Shown one piece after another: positions 1-9,540 of a stretch of 36,940 nt of DNA. Positions within the stretch are counted from its first letter, which is position 1; every line of letters starts with the position of its first letter. A program made the position numbers and the translations under genes. Below the pieces are notes generated by a model. That model did no database searches and had not been told where the DNA came from. It saw only the letters and a list, made by a program, of their open reading frames with translations. Source of the DNA: an uncultured Sellimonas sp. (GTDB taxonomy: Bacteria; Bacillota; Clostridia; Lachnospirales; Lachnospiraceae); assembly GCA_904393575.1 (NCBI GenBank), contig CAJFMZ010000004.1, forward strand, positions 1 through 36,940, in the 5' to 3' direction.

Positions 1-739
1 GGAAGGCCTTCTCCGGTATTTTATCAATTTGTTTTCTCTCCATTCCTTCTATTTTTTCATACTGATAGTACGTCTGGAACATCTCGATACAACTGCTTAA
101 CTGTGCCAAAACAGACATATGTTCAAACGTCGCCCTGTCCATGATCTCATCAATACTCTTTCCGAAACGAATCATATCGATTCCCGGAAACTGATTCTTA
201 TCTGCCAGTAAAGCGGCCGCATTATTAAATCCTCTCTTCTCCGAATAGAGTTCCAGCGTTTTCAGGATATCTTTATTCAGACAGGTAATTCCCAGACTTC
301 CCTTTAACTCTTCTTCCAAGCGGTCAAATGTCAGTTCCTGCATAGATGAAGGAAGCTCCTCGTAAGACTGGTTTTGTCCCTCCAGAATCAGTCTTCCATA
401 TTCCAGACGATCTACCTCAATCGTAGCGGAGTCATTTCGCTTATACGCTTTTCCCTTATAAAGATAAGGTTTATAAGGCCCTTCACAGACATTTAGAATA
501 ATTGTAGCATCTTCTCCAATTTCTATCGAATATTCCGGGACCGGTTTTATGCTGTCATTAATCTTATTTTCCAAATTCAAACAGGCTTCTTCTGGGTTTT
601 CTATTCCTTTTACAGTTTCATCATCCGCAATGCCAAAAATGATTTTCCCACCCTCATAATTTGCATATGCACTGATTGTTTTCAAAAACGTCCCGGAGTC
701 CAAATTTTCTTTATATTCCAGCCTTTTATTCTCTCTCAT
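1..739 (-). CDS. AlbA_2 (Schlafen-like) domain transcriptional regulator / ATP-binding protein, C-terminus beyond window start
   Basis: Manual translation from ATG at 739: MRENKRLEYKENLDSGTFLKTISAYANYEGGKIIFGIADDETVKGIENPEEACLNLENKINDSIKPVPEYSIEI..., matching the E-(Y/F)KE ... ISAxANxxGGxIxFGI pattern of AlbA_2 proteins. Open to window edge; absent from ORF track because it has no stop in the window. Confidence 0.85.
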   Translation of the reverse strand, partial: MRENKRLEYKENLDSGTFLKTISAYANYEGGKIIFGIADDETVKGIENPEEACLNLENKINDSIKPVPEYSIEIGEDATIILNVCEGPYKPYLYKGKAYKRNDSATIEVDRLEYGRLILEGQNQSYEELPSSMQELTFDRLEEELKGSLGITCLNKDILKTLELYSEKRGFNNAAALLADKNQFPGIDMIRFGKSIDEIMDRATFEHMSVLAQLSSCIEMFQTYYQYEKIEGMERKQIDKIPEKAF

Positions 740-759
740 CGCACATCACCTCTTCTATT

Positions 760-788
760 ATTATAAAATCGTCGCAATCGTTTTGCAA
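760..788 (-). promoter_or_regulatory. Predicted sigma-A-type promoter of the AlbA_2 gene
   Basis: On minus strand TTGCAA (783-788), 17-nt spacer, TATAAT (760-765). Confidence 0.65.
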
Positions 789-858
789 CGATTTTATTTT
801 TCGTCGCACTTCTTTTTGCAACGATTCTCCTTTTCGTTGCAAATCAATCGCGCCGATT
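769..858. repeat. Three degenerate tandem 32-33 bp units (TCGTCGCA...TTGCAACGATT)
   Basis: TCGTCGCA at 769 and 801, related TCGTTGCAA at 834; TTGCAACGATT at 783 and 816, degenerate TCGCGCCGATT at 848. Confidence 0.7.
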
Positions 859-952
859 CTTAAATAAAAGGATTTCCAGATCTATTGATTTTTCTACATC
901 ATGCAAAATTTTTTCCATAAAGTTGCACGACGATCACTTGGTTTTCCGGATG

Positions 953-996
953 AAAAAATCGGAAGACTTTCCTCCAGGGAATTCTTCCGATTTTTT
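953..996. terminator. Bidirectional rho-independent terminator
   Basis: AAAAAATCGGAAGA ... TCTTCCGATTTTTT inverted repeat with A-run and T-run on either side. Confidence 0.75.
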
Positions 997-1038
997 ATTC
1001 TACTTTCTTAATAATTATATTTTCATTTTGCTCCGCCT

Positions 1039-3661
1039 CTACTCCTTCTCCACATGTTTCCAGAGATTCCTCTTAAGAACCAGGTATGCAAGCCCCCATA
1101 CGAGGCACCAGATCAGATCTACCACCGCCAGATTTCCGGCAAACTGCAGGGTATCCATCTGAGTGAAAAACCTGGCCTTTGCCGTCAGTCCTGCAAAAAT
1201 CATTTCCAGGAACAGTCCCGGAAGCAGCGGGATCAGGAGGAAACATTTCATCTGATACCGGATGTTCCGTTTCCGGTCTTTCTCTTTCATCCCCAGACGC
1301 TTCAGAAAGACATTCTCCCATCTCCATGTATCTTCTTCAGACTTGATCTTTACAAAGTACTGGAACAGTCCCAGAATCAGCAGCACCAACAGAATAAATC
1401 CGTTGCCGATCTTTGTGAAAAAGATTTCCGATTCTGTATTGGTAATCATCCGGGATCTGACATAAAACGGCTGGATATTGCTGTCCCAGACCGTGTCAAA
1501 ATCCTGTTCTTCCTTCAGATAATCAAGATCCGCAGCCGCCTGGTCCACCCGCGCTTCATCCAGATTCATGCAGAACAGCATAGTCGGACCCTCTGTCAGA
1601 TTGGCCGGATGCCTAATGGCATAGTGCCGCCATTCTTCTCTTGTAATGCTCTGCCTGGTCTCCCAGTTTTCCCGGTTATAAGCCGTGATCCGGTCGTAGT
1701 TTTCCTGAAAGTATGCATCCGAGAGCACCACCAGGTTGTCCTGCATGCCCTGATGAAACATGCCCGTCAGACTGTCCCGTTCTTCGCTTTTGATGGTCCT
1801 CACCGGAAAGACATTGCGGAAATCATCGGTATTATAATATTCCAGAGGCTGGCCAAACCGCAGATGCTTTTCCATACGTCCGGTATCCCAGTCAATGGTA
1901 TGGGCCTTTACAGAGCGGTCCTGCTGATACACCACATGCATCTCTTCCCCTTTCAGGTGGAGCGGCTTTGGCTCTTTCCCAAGGAATTCCCGCATCTCCT
2001 GATAGGTGCTCTCCGAAACCGCGATCTGCTGCCCCTGAGGCCACTGCACCGGTCTGGTCAGTTTTGTCCACGGTTTGATCCTGTCACTTCCGTAAATAGA
2101 TGTCATCCGAAGCATCGGATACTGACAGACCTGTGCCTCGTATTTCTCCGCAGTCTCCTGAAGCTTTGGAAGTTCCGACTCATAGGCGGTCACCACAATA
2201 TCATATGGATACATGGATGCAATCTCCTGGGGAATCCACGCTCCCGCAAGAGGAATGGCAAAGATTCCAAGCGCCAGGAACTGTATGACAGCCAGAAAGA
2301 ACAGCCTGTTCACATTGCTCCAGAACCGATGGTAAAACAGGTTCGTCTTCGTAAGTCCTGCATAGTAGGTTTCCCGTTTCTTCCGTTCCCGAAGCCACCA
2401 TGCCATCCCGCCTGTAATCAGAAGAAACAGTGCTCCTACTGTCAGCACATGGATAAAGCGGCTCTCCGCCCATTCCCTGAAGGCGTACCAGCGCACTGCC
2501 AGCATTGCAAGAAAGAGACCTCCGAGAATCCAAAGGCCAATCCACCTTTGGAGTCGTTTTTCTTTTTGCAGATCCTCATTCCGATCCACTGACCGACCCA
2601 GATCCAGGAAATGCTCCTGATTCAGCACCAGTGAGAGGATCATCAACACCAGATAGACCAAAAGCCCCAATCCCACCGAAGCTCCGGTCACGGTCCCCGG
2701 AAGCGTGATCCCTTCCGGAATTCCCTTTTGAAGCTGTGCCCTAAGTAAGGAGGCTGCCGCCGCTCCCGCACCCAGTCCTGCCGCTCCGGCCACAGATGCT
2801 CCCAGCCAGAATTCCAGAAGGAACTGAGCGTAGGCCGTCCGCCTCCGGATGCCGAGGATCACCAGAATCCGGAAGTCCTTCTTTGCTTCCTTGAGATACC
2901 AGGAGGTCATCATCACCATCATGACAAGACTCAGCGCCATCAGAATCATGCCAAGGCTTCGGAACAGCCCGTACAACCCGTCCCCGGTAATGCCGCTTTC
3001 CATTGTGTAGGTTTTCTTCATGATTCTGTACATGGAAAGGACGATAAAAAGCCCTGCCGCCGAAAAGGCTTCCGACAGCATCATCAATACCTGTACTTTC
3101 AGGCGGGAGCGGAACATCTTCTGGATCACGCGGTAAAATTCCTTCGGATATCTGCCCGGAAAGTATGCTGCCTGTTTTCGGCGCTTCTGCTCTTCTTTTT
3201 CCTGTTCCCGTTCCCTTTCAAACTCCTCTTCCTTGTCCTCCATGGTTTCCTGATACCGGCAGTACAGAAACGTCACCACTCCCAGGATCATAAACACCGG
3301 AATATAAAGGATGATCCCGCCTGTCTGAAATATTGTCGGTGATATCATTATCCCCATAAATGGCGTAAAACTGCCCACCCAGAATGCCATGGGTTCCAGA
3401 CGGTATAGTGCCAATCGGCTTTTTCCTGATCAACAGGAAGATACGCAGAAGATGAAGCAGGGACAACAGGATGTAGACCACAAGAAGAATATATTCGCTC
3501 CTAAATTTCATCTCTGTCACCATGCGTCCGAAAAGCAGAACACCGCAGGTCCGGCTGCCATCCATCGGAAATGGCAGGAAGAACCCTGTTGCGGCTGCAG
3601 CGGCACTCGCAAGGATCTGACAGATCCGTATCTTTTTCTGATATTTCGAATACTCCTTCAT
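1039..3661 (-). pseudogene. FtsX-like ABC transporter permease (copy 1), frameshifted near 3408
   Basis: ORF 1039..3414 is colinear with the neighbouring permease from LYRLEPMAFW onward; the missing N-terminus (MKEYSKYQKKIRICQ...LLIRKKPIG) is in another frame starting at 3661. Alignment with copy 2 indicates a 2-nt deletion. Confidence 0.75.
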
Positions 3662-3674
3662 AACGACTCCCTCC

Positions 3675-6296
3675 CTACTCACGCTCCAGGCTCTTCCAGA
3701 GATTCCATTTCAAGATTTCATAGGCAAGCACCCACACCAGACACCAGATTCCGTAAACTGCGGCCAGGCTTCCCGCGAAGTGCCAGATCTCGCTTCCGGT
3801 ATACAGTCTGGCTTTTGCAGTCAAAGCCGCAAATACTACGCCGCAGAACACTCCGGAAAGCATCGGGAGATACAGGAAGAATCCCATCTGATAGGCGAGC
3901 TTTTCCTTTCTTTTCTTTTCCCTCATGCCAAGGCGTTTCCAGAACTGATTCTCCCATCGCCAGGTATCCTCCTCCGACTTCACCTTCACAAAGTACTGAA
4001 ACAGTCCCAGGAACAACAGCACCATCAGAATAAATCCGTTTGCAATTTTCGTGAAAAAGATTTCCGACTCTGTATTGACGATCATCTGAGATTTCACATA
4101 AAACGGCTGAATATTATTATCCCATATGGTATCAAAGTCATGCTCTTCCTTTAGATATTCCAGATCTGCAGCCGCCTGATCTACAAGCCCGTCATCCAGA
4201 TTCATGCAGAACAGCATGGTCGGACCTTCCGTCAGATTAGCCGGATGTGTGATGGTGTAGGCTCTCCATTCTGCCTTTGTAATCTGCTGTCGGATCTCCC
4301 AGTTTTTCCGATTGTAGGCCGTGATCCGGTCGTAGTTTTCCTGAAAATACGCATCGGAGCATACGACCAGATTGTCCTGTTTTCCCTGATGGAACATGCC
4401 TGTCAGGCTGTCCCGCTCTTCACTGACAATGGTTCTGTCCGGGAAGATCTTCCGAAAGTCCGCCGTATTATAATACTCCAGCGGCTGTCCAAAACGAAGA
4501 TGCTTCTCTGTCCTCGCCGTATCGTACTCGATGGTATGGGCCCGCACGGAGCGATCCTGCTGGTATACCACATGTACCTCCTCCCCTTTCAGGTGCAGTG
4601 GCTTTGGCTCTTTCCCAAGGAACTCTCTCATCCTCTGATAGGTGCTCCCGGAGATGGCAATCTGCTGTCCCTGCGGCCACTGGATCGGCCGTATTCCATT
4701 CCATCTGGACAGCTTCTCACTCCCGTAAATGGACGTCATCCGAATCATCGGATACTGACAGACCTGTGCATCGTATTTTCTGGCGGTCTCCTGGAGCTTT
4801 GGTATCTCCGCTTCATAAGCGGTCACCACGATATCATACGGATACATGGCTGCAATCTCCTGAGGCATCCAGGAACCCGCAAAATTGACGGCAAAGGCCG
4901 CCAGACTCAGGATGTGGATCACCGCAAGCAAAAACAACCGCTCTGTATTGCTCCAGAACCGGTGATAAAGCATGGCTGTCTTTTCCAGCCGGGCATAGTA
5001 ACCCGCTTTCCCTTCCCGTCTTTTCAGCCATAATGCCATTCCCCCTGCCAGGAGAAGAAATGCCCCAACCACAGTCAGGATATGAATATAGAGGGTCTCT
5101 GCCCACTCCCGTCTGGAATCCCATGCAACTGCCAGCCCCCAAAGGACGATCCCCACGGTAAGCCACAGACCGATCCCCTTCTTCAGACGGTTCTCCCGCT
5201 GCAGATCTTCGTTCCGGTCCACAGATTTTCCAAGCTGAAGGAAATTCTCCTGATTCAGGGCCAGCGCCAGCAGCATAAGAATCAGATAAGACAACATTCC
5301 AAGTCCCAGATATCCCGGCGTCAGCACTTCCGGAAGTACACGCCCTTCCGGCATACCTTTTTGGAGCTGTCCTCTCAGGATGACTGCCCCGGCGCTTCCA
5401 ATGCCGGTTCCAATCACCGCGGAGATCAGCGCCCCTGCCCAGTATTCCAGAAGAAACTGGATATATGCCGTACGGCTGCGGATGCCAAGGACTACCAACA
5501 GCCGGTAATCCTTTCGCACCTCCCGCATATACCAGGCAGCCATCAGAACCATCATCAGAATGCTCAGCACGATCAAGATAACACCGAGACTCCGAAACAG
5601 ACCGTAAAGTCCGTCTCCGGTAATTCCGCTCTCCAGTGCATAGGTCTCCTTCATAATTCCATACATGGAAAGGACGATAAAGAGGCTGGCCGCCGAAAAG
5701 ACTTCCGACAGCATCATCAATATCTGCACCTTCATGCGGGAGCGGAACATCTTCCCGATTACCTGGTAAAATTCCTTTGGATATCTCCCCGGAAAGTAGT
5801 CGGCCTGCTTTTGATGCCGCCGCTTTTCCTCGGCCTTCCTTCGTTCCTCTTCCAGCTCTTCTTCCTTCTCTTCCAGCGTTTCCTGAGAACGGCAGTACAA
5901 AAACGTAAGCCCGCCCAGCACAAACCCTACATAGACGTACATTACAGTCCCACCCGGCTGAAAGCTGGATGACAAAATCATGGCTGCTACTGGCGGAGTA
6001 AGAATCCCCACTCCGAATGCGACCTTTTCCAGGCAGTACAGCCATCCAATCTCCCTGCCTCTTACAATCCGCAGGATCCGCCAGAAATGAAACACCGCAA
6101 GCACCCCATAGACGGCAAACAGAATATAGCTCCATTCCCATCCGGTTTCCATCACAATAGTACAGAACAGCCGGACCCCAAAGGTCCGGCTCCCCTCCAT
6201 CTGAATCGGCATAAAGCATACAAGCAGCACCATAAGAATACTGCACATCAGCTTGCTGATTCTGATCTTTCTCTGATATTTGGAACGATTCTTCAT
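3675..6296 (-). CDS. FtsX-like ABC transporter permease (copy 2), 873 aa
   Basis: Long ORF, RBS GGAGGTGAAGG upstream, multiple TM segments, large extracytoplasmic domain, tandem paralog of copy 1. Confidence 0.8.
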   Translation of the reverse strand: MKNRSKYQRKIRISKLMCSILMVLLVCFMPIQMEGSRTFGVRLFCTIVMETGWEWSYILFAVYGVLAVFHFWRILRIVRGREIGWLYCLEKVAFGVGILTPPVAAMILSSSFQPGGTVMYVYVGFVLGGLTFLYCRSQETLEEKEEELEEERRKAEEKRRHQKQADYFPGRYPKEFYQVIGKMFRSRMKVQILMMLSEVFSAASLFIVLSMYGIMKETYALESGITGDGLYGLFRSLGVILIVLSILMMVLMAAWYMREVRKDYRLLVVLGIRSRTAYIQFLLEYWAGALISAVIGTGIGSAGAVILRGQLQKGMPEGRVLPEVLTPGYLGLGMLSYLILMLLALALNQENFLQLGKSVDRNEDLQRENRLKKGIGLWLTVGIVLWGLAVAWDSRREWAETLYIHILTVVGAFLLLAGGMALWLKRREGKAGYYARLEKTAMLYHRFWSNTERLFLLAVIHILSLAAFAVNFAGSWMPQEIAAMYPYDIVVTAYEAEIPKLQETARKYDAQVCQYPMIRMTSIYGSEKLSRWNGIRPIQWPQGQQIAISGSTYQRMREFLGKEPKPLHLKGEEVHVVYQQDRSVRAHTIEYDTARTEKHLRFGQPLEYYNTADFRKIFPDRTIVSEERDSLTGMFHQGKQDNLVVCSDAYFQENYDRITAYNRKNWEIRQQITKAEWRAYTITHPANLTEGPTMLFCMNLDDGLVDQAAADLEYLKEEHDFDTIWDNNIQPFYVKSQMIVNTESEIFFTKIANGFILMVLLFLGLFQYFVKVKSEEDTWRWENQFWKRLGMREKKRKEKLAYQMGFFLYLPMLSGVFCGVVFAALTAKARLYTGSEIWHFAGSLAAVYGIWCLVWVLAYEILKWNLWKSLERE

Positions 6297-6342
6297 AACC
6301 CCTTCACCTCCAGTCGCATCTGCTGAACAACTGAAAACTCTG

Positions 6343-6846
6343 TTATAACTCCGTGAGATCCAGACTGCTGATCTTTCCGTCCGTCACTTCCGCTCTTCCC
6401 TCGATTTCCTGCCGGTTCTCTCCCACGGTCATATTAACATGAAACTTGTACGCGTCATTGTCCCTGGTAACCGTTGTCTCGGTCACTTCCCATGTCTCAT
6501 CCTGCTGATAGAGATCCATCATATAGCCAAGCATCGCTTTGGAAAAATCATCCATTCCCTGGTCATTCAGATAAACCCCGTATACCTCTTTCCATTTCTC
6601 CTCCGCCTGCCGGGACTGTTTTTCGGATGCTTCCGCCGTCTGCGCGTCCACGCCTTCCCCGATGAGAGCCGGTGAATCCAGCAATGCCTGATAAAGGCCG
6701 GCCTGCTCTTCGCTTTTTGTCAATGTCTCATTCAGGAAATCCTTCACCAGCTTTTCCCCTTGGTCCGGCCTGAGAAAGAAAACCGCCGCCCCAATACAAA
6801 TCAAAATCACTGCTGCAACCGCAGCATAAAGATACTTCCTTTTCAT
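6343..6846 (-). CDS. Membrane-anchored/secreted hypothetical protein (start MKRKYLYAAVAAVILICIG)
   Basis: Part of ORF 6343..6903; ATG at 6846 preceded by GGAAAGGAC and followed by a signal/TM segment. Small extracytoplasmic domain. Confidence 0.6.
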   Translation of the reverse strand: MKRKYLYAAVAAVILICIGAAVFFLRPDQGEKLVKDFLNETLTKSEEQAGLYQALLDSPALIGEGVDAQTAEASEKQSRQAEEKWKEVYGVYLNDQGMDDFSKAMLGYMMDLYQQDETWEVTETTVTRDNDAYKFHVNMTVGENRQEIEGRAEVTDGKISSLDLTEL

Positions 6847-6978
6847 AACCAGTCCTTTCCGAACAGGCTGTCCTGTTCTGAAAACATGATCTTTCTTTTC
6901 CAACGGATTCCTTCATCATCGGTCTCACCTCATTTTCCATATCAAATTCCTAAATTTTCTTTCTATTATGTTATTCAC

Positions 6979-7007
6979 ATCATATCATTCGCAATATTTG
7001 TTTTCAA
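6979..7007 (-). promoter_or_regulatory. Predicted sigma-A promoter for the 6846->1039 gene group
   Basis: Minus strand TTGAAA (7002-7007), 17-nt spacer, TATGAT (6979-6984). Confidence 0.6.
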
Positions 7008-7058
7008 TATCAAAATCGTCTATTATTATTAACTATTATGACGATGGTTACGGACCTG

Positions 7059-7751
7059 TTACAGATCCGCCATCCGGCTGATAATCTCCTGATAAAATTT
7101 ATCCTGATTGTCTCCCCGGTTGAGGGTATCCAGAATCACCCCGTCCTTCAATAGAATGATCCGACTGCAGTTGCTTGCCATCTGCGGATCATGGGTTACC
7201 ATGACGATCGTCTTTTTTAAATCCATATTAATACTTTTTAACGCTTCTACAACGATCTGTTCGGATTTGGAATCCAGATTTCCGGTGGGCTCATCTGCAA
7301 GAATGAGATCCGGACTGTTTACAAGGGCCCGACAGATGGCAGTCCGCTGCTTTTCTCCACCTGAAAGTTCATAAGGATTTTTCTCAAGAAGATGTGAAAT
7401 TTCAAACCGCTCTGCGTATTTCCTTACCACCTTTTTCATCTCATCCGATTTCTTCTTTCCCAGAATCATCGGCAGCATAATATTCTCTTCCACCGAAATA
7501 CTATCCATCAAATAAAAATCCTGGAAGACGAATCCGATTCTGTTTCTACGGATATCAGCCAGTTCATCCGGATACAGTTCTTTCGTATTTTTCTCCATGA
7601 ACAGTACCTCACCTTCCGTTGGCCGATCAATCAGACCGAGTATCTTCAGAAGTGTGGTCTTTCCGCACCCGGATTTTCCCATCACAACTTCCGGAAATAC
7701 TGTGCCGTCTGGAATTCCCTTTTGGAGCTGCGCCCGAAGGATAGAATTCTT
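7059..7751 (-). pseudogene. ABC transporter ATP-binding protein lacking its N-terminus, fused in frame to a permease fragment
   Basis: MGKSGCGKTTLLKILGLID (Walker A), YELSGGEKQRTAICRAL (signature), LILADEPTGNLD (Walker B). Upstream residues KNSILRAQLQKGIPDGTVFPEVV match the internal permease segment LLRAQLQKGIPEGITLPGTV; TAA precedes at 7752-7754. Confidence 0.7.
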
Positions 7752-7893
7752 TTATTTCACTGCTTTTAGGTTTCACGAAAAAAGCTTATCGCAGAAAAAC
7801 CTCTTAGTTATGAATTTACAAGAAATTATTTATGCTCTTATCATACCTCAACTTCCTTGTTTCTCACTTCTAAAGTCAAAATGTGTACTCACT

Positions 7894-9135
7894 TTACTCT
7901 TTCACCTGCATTTCATACTGTTTCCACACTTTATCCGCTAAATCCGAAAGGAATTTGTCCCATCCGTTGTCCGGCTCTATTCCCCATTCTACAGTTTCCC
8001 GGATATTCGATATCATCGCCCTTTCCGCATCTGTAATAAAATATGCTCCGTCCAGTTCTTCGAAGCTTTCTTCTACTGACGAAATTGTCGCCTCCGAACG
8101 GTCAGATAACCAGTTTTTAATCTCATTTTTTTCCACCGCAATTCCAGCGCTGCCACTGAGAACCTGGTCTACGTTTTCGCTTCCTTCTTCCTTTATCTTG
8201 TCATTTAAAAACAACATTAAGAACTCATATGCTTCTTCTTTCTGATCACTGGACATACCAACAGCTCCATAGGTCATAATGGACGCCATCTTTCTTCCTT
8301 CTAAATCCGGAATGATTTTTGCAAAAGCCTCTTCTCCTCCGATAAATGAGCGAACCGGCTGAATTTGATATTGCTCTTCCATATTATCTGCCGCATCCGG
8401 AATCTCTTCCTGTCGGAACCGCATGTACGTTTTTGCAAAGGTCGCCCATTTTTCTTTATCAAATAAAACCTGCTGTGCTTCATAATCCGCTGCCGGCTGA
8501 AACCATCGTCCTGATGTCAAATATAAACTTCCATTGATTGCTTCTTTTAATCCGGAATCATCCAGTTGTTCCGCCTGTTCTAGCCATTCACCTAGCGTAT
8601 CCCCTGTTATGTTTTCAATGTCGTTTGTTCCTGATAATACATAATAATAGCAGGAAAGCGGAATCATATATTGCTTTCCGTCATACTGTCCTGCATTTAA
8701 AATTTTCTCATTATAGGTCGTATCTTCCCAATAAGAGTCTGTCTCCATATATTTATCTAACGGAGCCAGCACTCCACTTTGCATCGTTTGGTATGGATTC
8801 GCAAATAGTTCTGTTTTCATCTCCGCCGCATCCGGACTGGTATCCAGCAAATATACATCTGCACCTTTCCCCGCCATAATCTGTGTTTGAAGTTTTTGAA
8901 TTTCCGAATCACGCCCCTCTTCCTTAGAAGGAAGTACCTTCACTTTTATCTCGATCTCTTCCGTTTTCATCATAAAATCAGCGATACTATTTACTTCTTT
9001 TTGAATAGAAGGATCTGTAATTACATTCAGTACTGTTTTATCTTGTTTCTCTTTTTGCTTCTCGCATCCGTCCATTCCTACCAACAGCATTCCAGCACAT
9101 CCTAAAATAATGATTTTTCCTGCTATGTTTTTCAT
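7894..9135 (-). CDS. Extracellular solute-binding lipoprotein (family 1-like)
   Basis: Signal peptide with lipobox-like LLVGMDGC, then TVLNVITDPSIQKEVNSIADFM...; overall SBP-like composition. Confidence 0.7.
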   Translation of the reverse strand: MKNIAGKIIILGCAGMLLVGMDGCEKQKEKQDKTVLNVITDPSIQKEVNSIADFMMKTEEIEIKVKVLPSKEEGRDSEIQKLQTQIMAGKGADVYLLDTSPDAAEMKTELFANPYQTMQSGVLAPLDKYMETDSYWEDTTYNEKILNAGQYDGKQYMIPLSCYYYVLSGTNDIENITGDTLGEWLEQAEQLDDSGLKEAINGSLYLTSGRWFQPAADYEAQQVLFDKEKWATFAKTYMRFRQEEIPDAADNMEEQYQIQPVRSFIGGEEAFAKIIPDLEGRKMASIMTYGAVGMSSDQKEEAYEFLMLFLNDKIKEEGSENVDQVLSGSAGIAVEKNEIKNWLSDRSEATISSVEESFEELDGAYFITDAERAMISNIRETVEWGIEPDNGWDKFLSDLADKVWKQYEMQVKE

Positions 9136-9161
9136 AAAGATTCACCCCTATGTTTTATTAT

Positions 9162-9204
9162 TTAAGCCATGTATTCCGCCTTTAAGAAGCAATACATGGC
9201 TTAA
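9162..9204. other. 14-bp perfect inverted repeat (TTAAGCCATGTATT / AATACATGGCTTAA) upstream of the SBP gene
   Basis: Arms 9162-9175 and 9191-9204, 15-nt spacer, no T-run on either strand. Confidence 0.75.
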
Positions 9205-9505
9205 TAAAAAGAATGTTTAGAATACTTTTAATATATTTGCTATTTACAATAAAAATATTCTATTTTGATTATTTTCAGCTAATTCTACTTTGAGTACATT
9301 TCTTTCAATGATTAATTGTGCCCCGTACATTGTACGCGCGTTTCTGTAGTTGTGCCTACTGTGTAACCATTAGTCTTATCCACCTTCTGGCATTTATTCT
9401 AATATTAAATTTTAAAATACACCGGTATCACCTCATTCCTTCTTTTTTCCGTTATGTTTATGTTAGTTATACTTTAATTCATCAGCATTATTTTTTTCAA
9501 TATTT

Positions 9506-9540
9506 TGTCCATGACTCTAAATTTTCTGTCCTCTAATTTT
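9506..9540 (-). promoter_or_regulatory. Second predicted LytTR-type direct-repeat operator
   Basis: Minus strand AAAATTAGAGGACA...GTCATGGACA with 21-bp spacing, followed at the same offset as the first operator by GAAAAAAAT. Confidence 0.45.

Noticed and set aside
769-858. Short tandem repeats considered as a CRISPR array
   Set aside because: Units are degenerate, contiguous without distinct spacers, only about three copies, and overlap a promoter; no cas genes in the window.
1054-2592. 512-aa plus-strand ORF and similar antisense ORFs (4245..5033, 15552..16715, 19353..20747 on plus; 4834..6246 on minus)
   Set aside because: They lie opposite or in another frame of well-supported genes, have low-complexity His/Gln/Arg-rich composition and no recognisable domains; treated as shadow ORFs.
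6847-6903. Upstream ATG (MEKKDHVFRTGQ...) for the small membrane-anchored protein
   Set aside because: ATG at 6846 begins a clear signal/TM segment and has its own GGAAAGGAC RBS; the upstream extension looks non-coding.
7752-7893. Gap after the SBP gene as a coding gene (ATG ATA AGA GCA TAA after a GGAAGTTGAGGT RBS-like site)
   Set aside because: Only a four-codon frame; may be a remnant start of a lost gene but cannot be supported.
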